Below, in pieces: positions 1 to 8,261 of a DNA stretch of 43,148 nt (position 1 is its first letter; each line of letters opens with the position of its first letter). Source of the stretch: a virus; the IMG/VR virus record IMGVR_UViG_3300035698_033352, positions 1 through 43,148 of that record, one strand, 5' to 3'. A program made the position numbers and the translations under genes. The notes under the pieces were generated by a model, which worked only from the letters and a program-made list of their open reading frames with translations, was not told the origin of the DNA and made no database searches.

Positions 1-2
1 AT

Positions 3-179
3 GAAGACTACAGGACATCAAAAGGCAGCAATGCTTTGAGACGGTTTGAAACGAGTTACAATCTTGAGACTAACATTCAACGGTTTACTGAGTTGTTTGA
101 GCGGGTCTACAGTAAAAGCCGCACGTTCGTTGCCGACGATGTCTGGTTGAACGAGTGGATGGACGAGAAAGATGGCTAA
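3..179 (+). CDS. C-terminal end of an unidentified protein, possibly a glycosyltransferase (partial)
   Basis: An open frame enters from the left edge and runs 58 codons to a TAA at 177-179. The visible tail is charged and helical (it ends VWLNEWMDEKDG), like the last helices of many GT-B glycosyltransferases, but no catalytic motif is visible, so the family is a guess from the neighbouring sugar genes. The stop overlaps the ATG of the next gene (ATGGCTAA), which places it in the same operon. An ATG at position 1 is in another frame and closes after 12 codons. Confidence 0.6.
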   Translation, partial: EDYRTSKGSNALRRFETSYNLETNIQRFTELFERVYSKSRTFVADDVWLNEWMDEKDG

Positions 180-1038
180 GATTAGAATTAGGAAAGCGAT
201 GGTCCTCGGCGGCGAAGGCCAAATTGGTAGGCCTCTTTGCAAACATCTTGAACATCAGGGGATCGAAGTCTACAACGTGGATCTTCTTCATGGTCCACAA
301 GAAGATCTGAGGTTGCCAGAAAGTGCCGACCCAGCAATCGAACGCTGGTTATGCGACACTGACTTTGTGTTTTTCCTTGCTTACGATATCGGCGGCGCCA
401 AGTTTTTAAAGGCCGAGCAAGGCAAGTTCCAGTTCCTTGCCAACAATACCGAAATTATGTCAAACACGTTTTCACTGTTGAAAAGATATGATAAACCCTT
501 TATTTTTGCGTCGTCTGTTATGGCTGAAATGCCATGGTCAACTTATGGGAATTTAAAGAGATTGGGGGAACACTTCACTCAATCTTTGGGTGGAATTACA
601 ACCCGATTTTGGAATGTTTACGGCCCAGAACATGATGAGGTAAAGTCACATGTAATTACAGATTTCATTCACAAGGCCCGCAACACTGGCAATGTCGATA
701 TGATGACAGATGGTACAGAAGTTAGACAGTTTTTGTATACGGATGATTGCTCACGTATACTCCACACCCTTGCAGTAAATTTTGAAGAGGCTCAGAAACA
801 TCAAACATTTGATGTCTCAACACACAAGTGGACTTCGATTTCGGAGATTGCTAATATCGTTGCCAGACACTATGGCGCTAAGATAACCTCGGGTTCTACA
901 AAGGATACTGTGCAAAACGATTCGCAAATTCAGCCAGACGTGAATCCATTGAACAAGTTCTGGAATCATACAAATGCTATCTCGGTGCAGGAGGGCATCA
1001 CCAAAATGATCGAACATTATGAAGCGGCAGCTAAATGA
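172..1038 (+). CDS. NAD-dependent sugar epimerase/dehydratase (extended SDR family)
   Basis: A 288-residue protein of the extended short-chain dehydrogenase family, which acts on nucleotide-linked sugars in the cytoplasm. The N-terminus has the Rossmann glycine motif GGEGQIG (about residues 13-19), followed by an acidic residue at the end of beta-2 (YNVDLL) that suits NAD. The catalytic pair is visible as YGNLK, preceded by the usual Ser run (FASSVMAE). The length is typical, if slightly short, for the family. The substrate cannot be told. It is tightly packed with a HAD phosphatase and a nucleotidyltransferase downstream (ATGA overlap at 1035), which suggests a pathway from a sugar phosphate to an NDP-sugar. 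The chosen start overlaps the previous stop and follows GAGAAAG. Confidence 0.85.
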   Translation: MAKIRIRKAMVLGGEGQIGRPLCKHLEHQGIEVYNVDLLHGPQEDLRLPESADPAIERWLCDTDFVFFLAYDIGGAKFLKAEQGKFQFLANNTEIMSNTFSLLKRYDKPFIFASSVMAEMPWSTYGNLKRLGEHFTQSLGGITTRFWNVYGPEHDEVKSHVITDFIHKARNTGNVDMMTDGTEVRQFLYTDDCSRILHTLAVNFEEAQKHQTFDVSTHKWTSISEIANIVARHYGAKITSGSTKDTVQNDSQIQPDVNPLNKFWNHTNAISVQEGITKMIEHYEAAAK

Positions 1039-1646
1039 CTAAAGTTGTTCTATTTGATCTTGATGGTGTTCTGGTAGATGCTTGTGACTGGCACTATGCA
1101 GCTCTCAACAAGGCCCTAATGGAAATATGTGGATTTGGAATTGGTCGTGAAGAGCACGACAGTACGTTCAATGGCTTGCCCACTAAGCAGAAACTGCTCA
1201 TGCTACAGTTGCAAGGTAGGATGAAGAGCGAAGATTTCGATGCGGTATGGGCAGCTAAGCAAGACCAAACATTTAAGACGATTAAAGAGGCCACTGTCCA
1301 AGACCGAACCAAATTGGAGCTTATCGAAGCTCTTGCTTGCAAAGGTATACGCTCTGCTTGTGTCACCAACAGCATTCGCAAATCAGCCGAAATGATGCTG
1401 GACAAAATTCAAGTCACTGACAGTTTAGAATTCATCATAGCAAACGAAGACGTTGACAATGCAAAGCCAGCACCTGATGGGTACAATAAAGCCATGGCTA
1501 AATTAGGAGTCACGCCTGATAGGACTGTTATTGTAGAAGATTCAGACAAGGGGTACGCTGCTGCGCTAGCAAGTGGCTGCAAGGACGTGCGTAAGGTGAA
1601 AAACGCAACTCAAGTAAACCTAGAGCTATTCAAAGATATCTTATGA
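1035..1646 (+). CDS. HAD-superfamily phosphatase/phosphomutase (beta-phosphoglucomutase-like)
   Basis: A 203-residue haloacid dehalogenase-like hydrolase. Motif I is complete (FDLDGVLVD, nucleophile Asp8 and acid/base Asp10). Motif II is T-N-S at 111-113. Motif III lysine is Lys144 (AKPAPDGY), and motif IV is VEDSDKG at about 167-173. The helical cap between residues 15 and 90 matches the beta-phosphoglucomutase/GPH subgroup. In the family such enzymes remove or move phosphate on small sugar phosphates. It is coupled to both neighbours by ATGA overlaps (1035 and 1643), so it probably acts on the same sugar as the epimerase and the nucleotidyltransferase. The exact substrate is unknown. Confidence 0.85.
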   Translation: MTKVVLFDLDGVLVDACDWHYAALNKALMEICGFGIGREEHDSTFNGLPTKQKLLMLQLQGRMKSEDFDAVWAAKQDQTFKTIKEATVQDRTKLELIEALACKGIRSACVTNSIRKSAEMMLDKIQVTDSLEFIIANEDVDNAKPAPDGYNKAMAKLGVTPDRTVIVEDSDKGYAAALASGCKDVRKVKNATQVNLELFKDIL

Positions 1647-2404
1647 ACAAAAAACCCAAGACAAACCTGGTGATTCCCATGGCTGGTCGTGGCAGCCGAT
1701 TTATTGAAGCAGGTTGGGCCACGCCTAAGCCATTCATTCAATTTGGAAATGGGAAAAGATTAATCGAGGTTGTAACTGAAAATGTTACTCCAAAAAGGGG
1801 CTTCCACGATGTGCGGTACTTGGCACTTTCAGAACATGTCGATGACCTTCAATACAAAGATGTTTTACCAGAAGAAAAAATCTATAGAGTGGAGCAGGTG
1901 ACAGAGGGTGCTGCTTGCACGGTGCTGCTCGTTGAAGATTTTATTAACAACGATAACCCGTTGCTTCTGGCCAACTCAGACCAGTATGTTATCCAAAATA
2001 TGAAGAAAAAAGTTAAGATGTTTTCTATCGACGACTTCATTAAAGATGCCCTTGGTCGTGGTTTGGATGGTTCAATTGTGACATTCACTGCTTCAGAACC
2101 CAAATGGAGTTTCGCTAAACTATCGGGAGAGACTGGGTTAGTAACTGAAGTTGCTGAAAAGCAGCCTATATCTGATATAGCAACTGTTGGTATTTATTGG
2201 TTTCGGCACGGTTCAGATTTTGTCAAATATGCAAAACAGATGATTGATAAGGATATAAGAGTTAATGGTGAATTTTATGTGTGTCCAGTGTTCAACGAGG
2301 CCATTGGTGATGGCAAAAAAATTGGTATATACCATGTAAACGAGATGCTTGGATTCGGCACTCCAGAAGATTTAGCAGCCAATGCTTGGCTTTTTAATGT
2401 TTGA
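1643..2404 (+). CDS. Sugar-phosphate nucleotidyltransferase (NTP_transferase family)
   Basis: A 253-residue GT-A fold nucleotidyltransferase that would join a sugar 1-phosphate to an NTP. The N-terminal signature IPMAGRGSRF (residues 11-20) followed by TPKPF (27-31) is the nucleotide-binding loop of the family. LLANSDQYV (about 107-115) holds the metal-binding aspartate at the position of the usual GD. C-terminal segments (VNGEFYVCPVFNEAI, GFGTPEDL) match family members that end without an extra acyltransferase domain. The nucleotide and sugar cannot be assigned. It follows the HAD gene with an ATGA overlap and likely completes an NDP-sugar branch separate from the GDP-fucose branch downstream. 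Confidence 0.85.
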   Translation: MNKKPKTNLVIPMAGRGSRFIEAGWATPKPFIQFGNGKRLIEVVTENVTPKRGFHDVRYLALSEHVDDLQYKDVLPEEKIYRVEQVTEGAACTVLLVEDFINNDNPLLLANSDQYVIQNMKKKVKMFSIDDFIKDALGRGLDGSIVTFTASEPKWSFAKLSGETGLVTEVAEKQPISDIATVGIYWFRHGSDFVKYAKQMIDKDIRVNGEFYVCPVFNEAIGDGKKIGIYHVNEMLGFGTPEDLAANAWLFNV

Positions 2405-2428
2405 ACGCATCTGAAAATGAAAAACTAA

Positions 2429-3448
2429 ATGAAAAACTATTTGATAATCGACCCAACCAGTTGTATGCCTTCACTGTATTTTGTTCTTACGCACGGTACA
2501 GATGTTGTGTCCTACTACCACAACTCAAAAAAGACTACTTGGCCTCACGGACCCTATACCAAGGGGGAATTTAATCCCATGTACGGATTTACAGCGAAGT
2601 GCCTGGAAACTGTGTCTGACCGTGAAGAAATCTCAAGCGAAACTTGGGATGTGGCATTTGTCATTTTCCCTCTGTGTACTGCGTTCCCTAGGAATTACCA
2701 AGGTGCACGTGATTACTTGGTAAACCTGGTCCGTGACATAAGAGAAAAAAGCACAATTAAAAAGCTTGTATTTATTGACAACTCTGATGAACCACTTGAC
2801 AGTACAAACGCTCTCAGTGAGTTTGACTTAGGATTAGACGTGGTCTTAAAAAGAGAATATAATTCACAGGTAGAAAATTACACAGACTTGTTTGTTCCGT
2901 TTCCTTATGTTGCTTTAGGTTACAAAGACCCGCTTTGGCTGCTAAACGAAAAAAAGTGGTTTAAGCCTACGGAAGAAAAGTTAGACCGAGTGTATTACGC
3001 TGGCTCTAGTGTGAGAGCAGACGACCCAATCAACCGTAATTACCACAACAGAAAGAAGTTGCTTCAAGACTGTGCGGAAATACTGACAACCGACAAGGCA
3101 GTGTCTGGTAGGCAGTATGCGAATGACAAATACATGGATGAACTGGCCACGTCCAGGTTTTGTATGTACCCAAGAGGGTGTGCAAAACTAACAAGGAGGT
3201 TGTTCGAAATTCTTTCTGTGGGTTCATTGGCGCTTATTCAGAATAACGGCATTGTTATGAATTTTGTCGGGAATGGGTTTGCACGTGAAGTTCACTTCGA
3301 TCTTCCGAGTGAACTGCGCCTAAAAGTGACGGCGCTTCGTAATGATCCATCCTTGTATGATTACTGTATGTTAGAGCAGGACAGAGTATGTGAAGAAAAT
3401 TATACTTACGATGCTATCAGGAAATATATTTTGAGGTATGTTGAATGA
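2429..3448 (+). CDS. Exostosin-like / family 1-like glycosyltransferase
   Basis: A 339-residue cytoplasmic protein. Residues 234-275 (KYMDELATSRFCMYPRG, then RLFEILSVGSLALI) match the nucleotide-sugar-binding segment of exostosin-like and related GT-B transferases: the arrangement S-x-F-C-x-x-P-x-G followed by R-x-x-E-x-x-x-x-G-x. The N-terminal half has no familiar motif. Its place between an NDP-sugar synthesis set and a methyltransferase fits a transferase of that sugar. The start at 2429 follows a 24-base gap and lacks a strong ribosome-binding site; an ATG at 2417 is followed at once by an in-frame stop. The donor and acceptor are unknown. Confidence 0.65.
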   Translation: MKNYLIIDPTSCMPSLYFVLTHGTDVVSYYHNSKKTTWPHGPYTKGEFNPMYGFTAKCLETVSDREEISSETWDVAFVIFPLCTAFPRNYQGARDYLVNLVRDIREKSTIKKLVFIDNSDEPLDSTNALSEFDLGLDVVLKREYNSQVENYTDLFVPFPYVALGYKDPLWLLNEKKWFKPTEEKLDRVYYAGSSVRADDPINRNYHNRKKLLQDCAEILTTDKAVSGRQYANDKYMDELATSRFCMYPRGCAKLTRRLFEILSVGSLALIQNNGIVMNFVGNGFAREVHFDLPSELRLKVTALRNDPSLYDYCMLEQDRVCEENYTYDAIRKYILRYVE

Positions 3449-4161
3449 GTAAAACAGATATTAATAATGCAATTCCTGAAACAAATATTGATGTTTTCAC
3501 AGCCTACAACAACTTAATGTTCTCGGGTGATCTGAGAGTGATGTCAAAAATGTTGAAAAGAACGGAGTTCTTTTTGCAAACAAAAAACTTGCCTGGTGAC
3601 ATTTTGGAATTCGGTGTTTTTAAAGGAGCTTCAATGGCCTTGTGGTTAACTCTCAAACAGGTCTACACCCCAAACTCACAGTCGAAAGTAATTGGGTTCG
3701 ACTTTTTCGGAAAGCAGCAAACGCTGAATGTGCTTGACGGTGAGGACAAGGAGTGTATGAAGGCAGTTCTTTCCCGTGCTTCTACGGAGGAAATAAGCTT
3801 ACCAGCCGTGACCAGCAAGCTCGAATCAATGTCATGCAACGTCAAAGAGAAAAAAGACTTTATTTTGGTTCAAGGAAATGCAAGCGAAACATCATTGCAA
3901 ATGCGAACTAGGAACCCAGGGTTGAAAATCAAGCTTTTATATATGGACCTAGATTTACAGAAGCCAACTTATGATGTCCTGATGAATTTGTGGGACAACG
4001 TTATGGTGGGGGGTATCATTGTTTTTGATGAGTATGCATTTCACTGTTGGTCAGAAAGTGCAGGCGTCGATCAGTTCCTCAAGGAAAAAAAAGTAAAAGA
4101 ACAACTTCAAACAACTGGTGTCTTGCCACCCACAGCCTATATAGTCAAATCAGGATATTGA
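3445..4161 (+). CDS. TylF/MycF-like SAM-dependent O-methyltransferase
   Basis: A 238-residue class I methyltransferase. The SAM motif is DILEFGVFKG (52-61), the hallmark of the TylF family, in which the usual second glycine loop is replaced by GVFKG. LLYMDLDL (164-171) carries the Asp pair, and VFDEYAFH (193-200) the metal and catalytic region; known TylF/MycF enzymes are metal-dependent sugar O-methyltransferases. By context it would methylate a hydroxyl on the sugar made or attached by this operon. It is joined to the previous gene by an ATGA overlap. The length is within the family range. Confidence 0.8.
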   Translation: MSKTDINNAIPETNIDVFTAYNNLMFSGDLRVMSKMLKRTEFFLQTKNLPGDILEFGVFKGASMALWLTLKQVYTPNSQSKVIGFDFFGKQQTLNVLDGEDKECMKAVLSRASTEEISLPAVTSKLESMSCNVKEKKDFILVQGNASETSLQMRTRNPGLKIKLLYMDLDLQKPTYDVLMNLWDNVMVGGIIVFDEYAFHCWSESAGVDQFLKEKKVKEQLQTTGVLPPTAYIVKSGY

Positions 4162-4190
4162 ACCTGTGCTAATTGTTGGACGGTGAATAC

Positions 4191-4637
4191 ATGTTTTTAA
4201 TTGCACATAGAGGGAACAGGGTTGGAAGAGTTACTGAATGCGAAAACAACCCTAAATATGTGATGGAGGCTCTAGCAGAGGGTTTTGATGCAGAAATTGA
4301 CGTATGGTGGCGAGCTGGTAGCTTTTGGTTGGGTCACGACAACCCTCAATATAAGATTACAATGGAATTTCTTACAGTGCAAAGTCTTTGGTGCCATGCG
4401 AAGAACTTAGATGCCGTTGAGCAACTGGCAAACCAGCAAAGTATTCACTGGTTCTGGCATGAGGCAGATAAAGTAACGATCACCAGTAAAGGTTACATCT
4501 GGACATTACCAGGAGTTAGTGTTCCACGTTCCATTGTGAACCAACCAAGCGATATCATCAGGTCGTTCGAAACAAACCCATTGGGTATCTGTGCAGATGA
4601 TTTTAAATCTTTGATACGAAAGCAGGAAAATAAATGA
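4191..4637 (+). CDS. Glycerophosphodiester phosphodiesterase-like protein
   Basis: A 148-residue protein that starts IAHRGN (His6-Arg7-Gly8-Asn9), followed by Glu17-x-Asn, EID at 35-37 and GHD at 48-50. This spacing is that of the GDPD catalytic core, although the protein is about half the length of a full TIM-barrel GDPD. Similar short members occur in capsule and LPS gene clusters, where their role is not established. A longer frame begins at TTG 4173, but ATG 4191 puts the catalytic histidine at the usual position near the N-terminus. It sits within the glycan operon. Hydrolysis of a phosphodiester-linked substituent is an inference. Confidence 0.65.
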   Translation: MFLIAHRGNRVGRVTECENNPKYVMEALAEGFDAEIDVWWRAGSFWLGHDNPQYKITMEFLTVQSLWCHAKNLDAVEQLANQQSIHWFWHEADKVTITSKGYIWTLPGVSVPRSIVNQPSDIIRSFETNPLGICADDFKSLIRKQENK

Positions 4638-4661
4638 AAAAAATTAACATAGCAAATTTTT

Positions 4662-5252
4662 GTGCAGGAGGTAGTCGATAATGGTCCAAATATGCCGTTA
4701 GACGCCCCGCACTACTCAATTATAAAAAAGCAACAGGAACCTTTCGAACACTTGAAAGACCAGCCTGCGGGTGCTGGCCTTTATTACAGCTTTTTGTATA
4801 ATGTTGTCAACAAACTTAAACCTAAAAATATCGTGGAATTAGGAAATAGGGAGGGCAGCTCTACAATTTCAATTGCCGCAGGCATGGATGAGTCACAAAC
4901 GCTATACACGGTGGGCATCAAGAAAAATCTCCACCGTGTCCCACCTTTCGTTTTGGAGCAGGATAACATCCATACCATCTTTGGTTCAAGTATAGATCCT
5001 GGTGTTGTCAACAGTCTGCCAGACAACATTGACTTTTTATTCATTGATACTTTGCACGAATATTCGCATCTCAAGCTGGAATGGGTTTACTACCAAAAGA
5101 AATTGAGCGACGGGGCTATTGTCGCTTGTGACGACATAAATTGGACAGGAATGGAAAAATTTATCGACGACATTAAGCATTATGATCACATAAATGAGCC
5201 TAAACTGCATGGTAGTGGCTTCCTAGTATTCCAGTACGTTAAAGGGCTGTAG
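4662..5252 (+). CDS. SAM-dependent methyltransferase (Methyltransf_24-like)
   Basis: A class I methyltransferase of 186-196 residues. IVELGNREGSST is the SAM-binding loop (about 57-68 from the GTG), FLFIDTLHEY is the motif with the acidic residue after strand 4, and VACDDINW follows. These match small surface-polysaccharide methyltransferases. The start is uncertain. GTG 4662 is used here because it gives the longest frame, but the strong AGGAGGT (4666-4672) lies inside it and points to ATG 4681 in the wrong frame, or, at a long spacing, to the in-frame ATG 4692. The preceding ATGA-coupled frame at 4634 closes after 15 codons. See the findings. Confidence 0.75.
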   Translation: MQEVVDNGPNMPLDAPHYSIIKKQQEPFEHLKDQPAGAGLYYSFLYNVVNKLKPKNIVELGNREGSSTISIAAGMDESQTLYTVGIKKNLHRVPPFVLEQDNIHTIFGSSIDPGVVNSLPDNIDFLFIDTLHEYSHLKLEWVYYQKKLSDGAIVACDDINWTGMEKFIDDIKHYDHINEPKLHGSGFLVFQYVKGL

Positions 5253-5267
5253 GCACAGGAAAATGCC

Positions 5268-6206
5268 ATGAGAAAAGATTTACTTGTTACAGGCGGTACT
5301 GGCATGGTGGGGAGAGCTGTCGAGCGCAATTTGCCAGATGGAACTCAGGCTGTTTTCATCAGCTCAAAACAGTTTGATCTGCGTAAGAAGGCGGATGCTC
5401 GCAATATGATGCGGACATACAAGCCAAAGGCAGTTATTCATCTGGCAGCTCGTGTTGGTGGAGTCAAAGCGAATACAGAATTTGTCGCTGACTTCTTCAA
5501 TGAGAATATTCTGATTAACACAAACGTGTTGATGGCTGCTCATGCTCTTGATGTAAACAACGTCGTTTCTTTGTTGAGTACCTGTGTGTACCCAGATAGC
5601 AAATGGGTCAATTACCCATTGTCCGAAGACCAACTCCACCACGGTCCACCACATGAATCAAATTTTGGCTATGCCTATGCCAAACGAATGGTGGAGGTGC
5701 AATCGAGAGCGTTTCGTCAGCAGTATAAGAGAAATTTCACTACAGCTATCCCAAACAACATCTATGGAGAGGAAGATAATTTTGACCTGGAAGACAGCCA
5801 CGTCCTTCCTGCGATCATCCGCAAGATCTACGAGGCGAAACACCTGAAGAAAACTCCGACATTTTGGGGAAATGGTCAGGCTCTTCGTGAGTTTACTTTG
5901 GCTGACGACATCGCTGTGTGTCTCCTAAAAATGACAGGTGAGTTTGGCTGTGATGTTTATGACAGCGTTGTACCCTGTAACATTGGAACAGACGAAGAGG
6001 TCTCAATAAAACATGCAGTCGACCTTGTAGCCCAAATTATGGAATACAAAGGGCCAATTTGTTGGGATGAGACTAAGCCATCTGGGCAACACAGGAAACC
6101 AAGTCAAGGAAGTCGAATTCCCCACAAATACACTTCTCTCAAGGATGGGCTGAAGCAAACGTGTGATTGGTTTGAGGCTGCTTATCCTTTAGTTAGGGGT
6201 ATTTAG
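5268..6206 (+). CDS. fcl: GDP-L-fucose synthase (GDP-4-keto-6-deoxymannose 3,5-epimerase-4-reductase)
   Basis: A 312-residue extended SDR enzyme that converts GDP-4-keto-6-deoxy-D-mannose to GDP-L-fucose with NADPH. TGGTGMVG (8-15) is the cofactor loop. HLAARVGGVKAN is a strong GDP-fucose synthase signature. STCVYPD holds the conserved catalytic Ser/Cys segment, YAYAK the Tyr-Lys pair, and the run NNIYGEEDNF the conserved substrate region. The length is typical. A CAGGA site precedes the ATG. Its substrate is the product of the gmd gene just downstream, so the phage carries both steps from GDP-mannose. Confidence 0.93.
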   Translation: MRKDLLVTGGTGMVGRAVERNLPDGTQAVFISSKQFDLRKKADARNMMRTYKPKAVIHLAARVGGVKANTEFVADFFNENILINTNVLMAAHALDVNNVVSLLSTCVYPDSKWVNYPLSEDQLHHGPPHESNFGYAYAKRMVEVQSRAFRQQYKRNFTTAIPNNIYGEEDNFDLEDSHVLPAIIRKIYEAKHLKKTPTFWGNGQALREFTLADDIAVCLLKMTGEFGCDVYDSVVPCNIGTDEEVSIKHAVDLVAQIMEYKGPICWDETKPSGQHRKPSQGSRIPHKYTSLKDGLKQTCDWFEAAYPLVRGI

Positions 6207-6248
6207 TTGTCTTTAAACAGGCATCAGCTCCAAGAATCATAATACATG

Positions 6249-6282
6249 CACCCCCTGAGGAGAAAAACTACAGTTCAGGGTG
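6249..6282 (+). promoter_or_regulatory. Possible hairpin covering the gmd ribosome-binding site
   Basis: CACCCCCTGA (6249-6258) can pair with TCAGGGTG (6275-6282) as an 8-bp stem with a two-C bulge and a 16-base loop. The right arm contains AGGG, the ribosome-binding site of gmd, five bases before its ATG at 6286. Pairing would hide that site. The 79-base gap here is one of the larger gaps within the operon. Whether the hairpin forms is not known. Confidence 0.3.
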
Positions 6283-6285
6283 TAA

Positions 6286-7278
6286 ATGGCTATAAAACCA
6301 TATAATGAACGAGTTGCTCTAATAACTGGAGTAACGGGACAGGACGGGAGCTATCTTGCTGAGCTGCTGCTTGACAAGGGCTACAAAAAAGTAGTTGGCC
6401 TAAGACGTCGTACTTCCACTTTCAATACTGAGAGAGTGGAGCATATTTTTAATAATCCAAGGTTCACAATGGAATGGGGTAACATGATTGACTCCCATTC
6501 GCTTTGGCGTGTATGCTATAAATGGCAGCCAGATGAGGTCTACAACCTCGCAGCTCAGTCACACGTCAAGGTTTCTTTTGACGTACCTGAGGAGACCTTG
6601 GACGTCGTCGCTAAAGGGACCCTCAAGCTTTTGAACGTCTGTAAAGAAATTCTGCCAGAAACACGTATTTACCAGGCTTCGTCCTCTGAAATGTTCGGGG
6701 ACAATACTCAGGTTCCACAAAGCGAGACAACTAGGATGACACCTGCGTCCCCCTATGCCTGTGCAAAGCTTTATGCACACAACCTGTGTCGGAACTACCG
6801 AGAAGCATATGGCATGCACATATCGTCGGGCATACTTTTTAATCACGAAAGTGAGCGTCGTGGAGAAACGTTTGTTACACGCAAGATTACACAGGCAGCT
6901 GCCAGAATCAAACTTGGCAAGCAGGAAATTCTAGAACTGGGAAACTTAGACGCAAAGCGAGATTGGGGTCATGCAAAAGACTTCATACAAGGGATGTGGC
7001 TAATGCTCCAGCAAGACAAGCCAGATGATTATGTCCTCGCTACTGGTGAGACACATACGGTTCGTGAATTCCTTGAAGAGGTCTTTGAACAAGCAGGTTT
7101 GGATATAGGCCAACACGTACGAATTAACCCACGTTATTTCCGTCCACATGAGGTCCCACTTCTTTTGGGTGACCCTACCAAAGCAAAAAAGAACCTCGGA
7201 TGGGAGCCAAAAATAAAATTTAAAGACCTGGCTAGGTTAATGTATGAATCAGATTTTGACAAGGAACTAGGACTATGA
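6286..7278 (+). CDS. gmd: GDP-mannose 4,6-dehydratase
   Basis: A 330-residue extended SDR enzyme that makes GDP-4-keto-6-deoxy-D-mannose from GDP-mannose. ALITGVTGQDGSYLAELLL (11-29) is the near-invariant GMD cofactor loop, followed by GLRRRTSTFNTERVEHI. YNLAAQSHVKVSF is a GMD signature. The catalytic residues are in SSEMFG and SPYACAK. FNHESERRGETFVTRKI and WGHAKDF are also family hallmarks. It pairs with fcl upstream. The product is also the precursor of GDP-rhamnose and GDP-perosamine, but fcl makes L-fucose the likely end point. The ATG follows AGGG, which may be hidden in a hairpin. Confidence 0.96.
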   Translation: MAIKPYNERVALITGVTGQDGSYLAELLLDKGYKKVVGLRRRTSTFNTERVEHIFNNPRFTMEWGNMIDSHSLWRVCYKWQPDEVYNLAAQSHVKVSFDVPEETLDVVAKGTLKLLNVCKEILPETRIYQASSSEMFGDNTQVPQSETTRMTPASPYACAKLYAHNLCRNYREAYGMHISSGILFNHESERRGETFVTRKITQAAARIKLGKQEILELGNLDAKRDWGHAKDFIQGMWLMLQQDKPDDYVLATGETHTVREFLEEVFEQAGLDIGQHVRINPRYFRPHEVPLLLGDPTKAKKNLGWEPKIKFKDLARLMYESDFDKELGL

Positions 7279-8198
7279 CGTTTGAACCACAAACAGATGA
7301 GTTGCAGCTTGAAACTTTCAAGCGACTAAGTGAGGGTTTCACCGACACCCTTTCAGTGCTCAAGCATGGTGAAGTTGAAAAAACAGATAAGAAGCAAGTA
7401 AAAGAGGAGTGGGAGGAAATTATTGCCAAGCTGTACAGTTTGTACACTACCAAAGAACTTCGAAGTGATTTTCTGCACAACTCTGTTATAACGCACGCAT
7501 TGTTTATGAATAGCCAGGGAGACTTAATGGCGCATCAAATTGAACTTTGCAAACAGCAATTCTCTATTGATGAGTTAAAGGACACCCTGAAGGAGAGTCC
7601 AGTTGGAAAACCGCCGAAGGCAATGACCTGGGAGTTTGACACAACCCATAATTCGATACACCATCTTTACCATATGTCTCGATACAAGCGCAGGACCAAA
7701 AAAACCCCCGCAGCAGCCTCAAGAGTAATTGAGTGGGGCGGTGGGTATGGTAACTTCTGCAAGCTTGTTTGCAAGCTGCCAAATTCTCAACTAAAGACAT
7801 ACACCATTATTGACCTGCCAGAAATATCTGCCTTACAGTGGATCTACCTTTCCTCGGTTTTTGGTGAAGATAAGGTAAACATTGTAGCAGGAAGCAACAA
7901 GGTTGAAGAAGGTAAGATTAACCTGGTCTCAATCCCTAATCTAGACAAGGTGGACTCGGGCTACAACTTGTTTGTTTCTACCTGGGCACTTTCAGAAAGC
8001 CCAGTTGAAATGCATCAGTTCGTAGAAGGAAAAAACTGGTTTAATGCTGACTCAATGCTTATGGCTATTCATCAATGCGGCGACCACATTCCTTTTATGA
8101 AAGAATCAACAAATGTTGGACTTCTGGCAAAGAAGTTCGGAGCTAAAATCGAAGATGTGCAGGTAATACCTGGCAAAAACTACTACATTTTCAAATGA
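7275..8198 (+). CDS. Putative sugar O-methyltransferase
   Basis: A 307-residue protein with a class I SAM-binding loop VIEWGGGYGNF (151-161), then TYTIIDLPEISALQWIYL, where the acidic residue after strand 2 lies, and STWALSES further on. This order matches the putative sugar O-methyltransferase family found in surface-polysaccharide clusters. The N-terminal 110 residues are helical and probably form the acceptor cap. It overlaps gmd by ATGA, so it likely methylates the deoxysugar or the finished glycan. It is the third methyltransferase in the operon. Confidence 0.75.
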   Translation: MTFEPQTDELQLETFKRLSEGFTDTLSVLKHGEVEKTDKKQVKEEWEEIIAKLYSLYTTKELRSDFLHNSVITHALFMNSQGDLMAHQIELCKQQFSIDELKDTLKESPVGKPPKAMTWEFDTTHNSIHHLYHMSRYKRRTKKTPAAASRVIEWGGGYGNFCKLVCKLPNSQLKTYTIIDLPEISALQWIYLSSVFGEDKVNIVAGSNKVEEGKINLVSIPNLDKVDSGYNLFVSTWALSESPVEMHQFVEGKNWFNADSMLMAIHQCGDHIPFMKESTNVGLLAKKFGAKIEDVQVIPGKNYYIFK

Positions 8199-8261
8199 CT
8201 TGATGTACAAAGCCAAGCAAACCAAAGACAATACAAGTAACATAAGGACGTCAAAGTAGAC

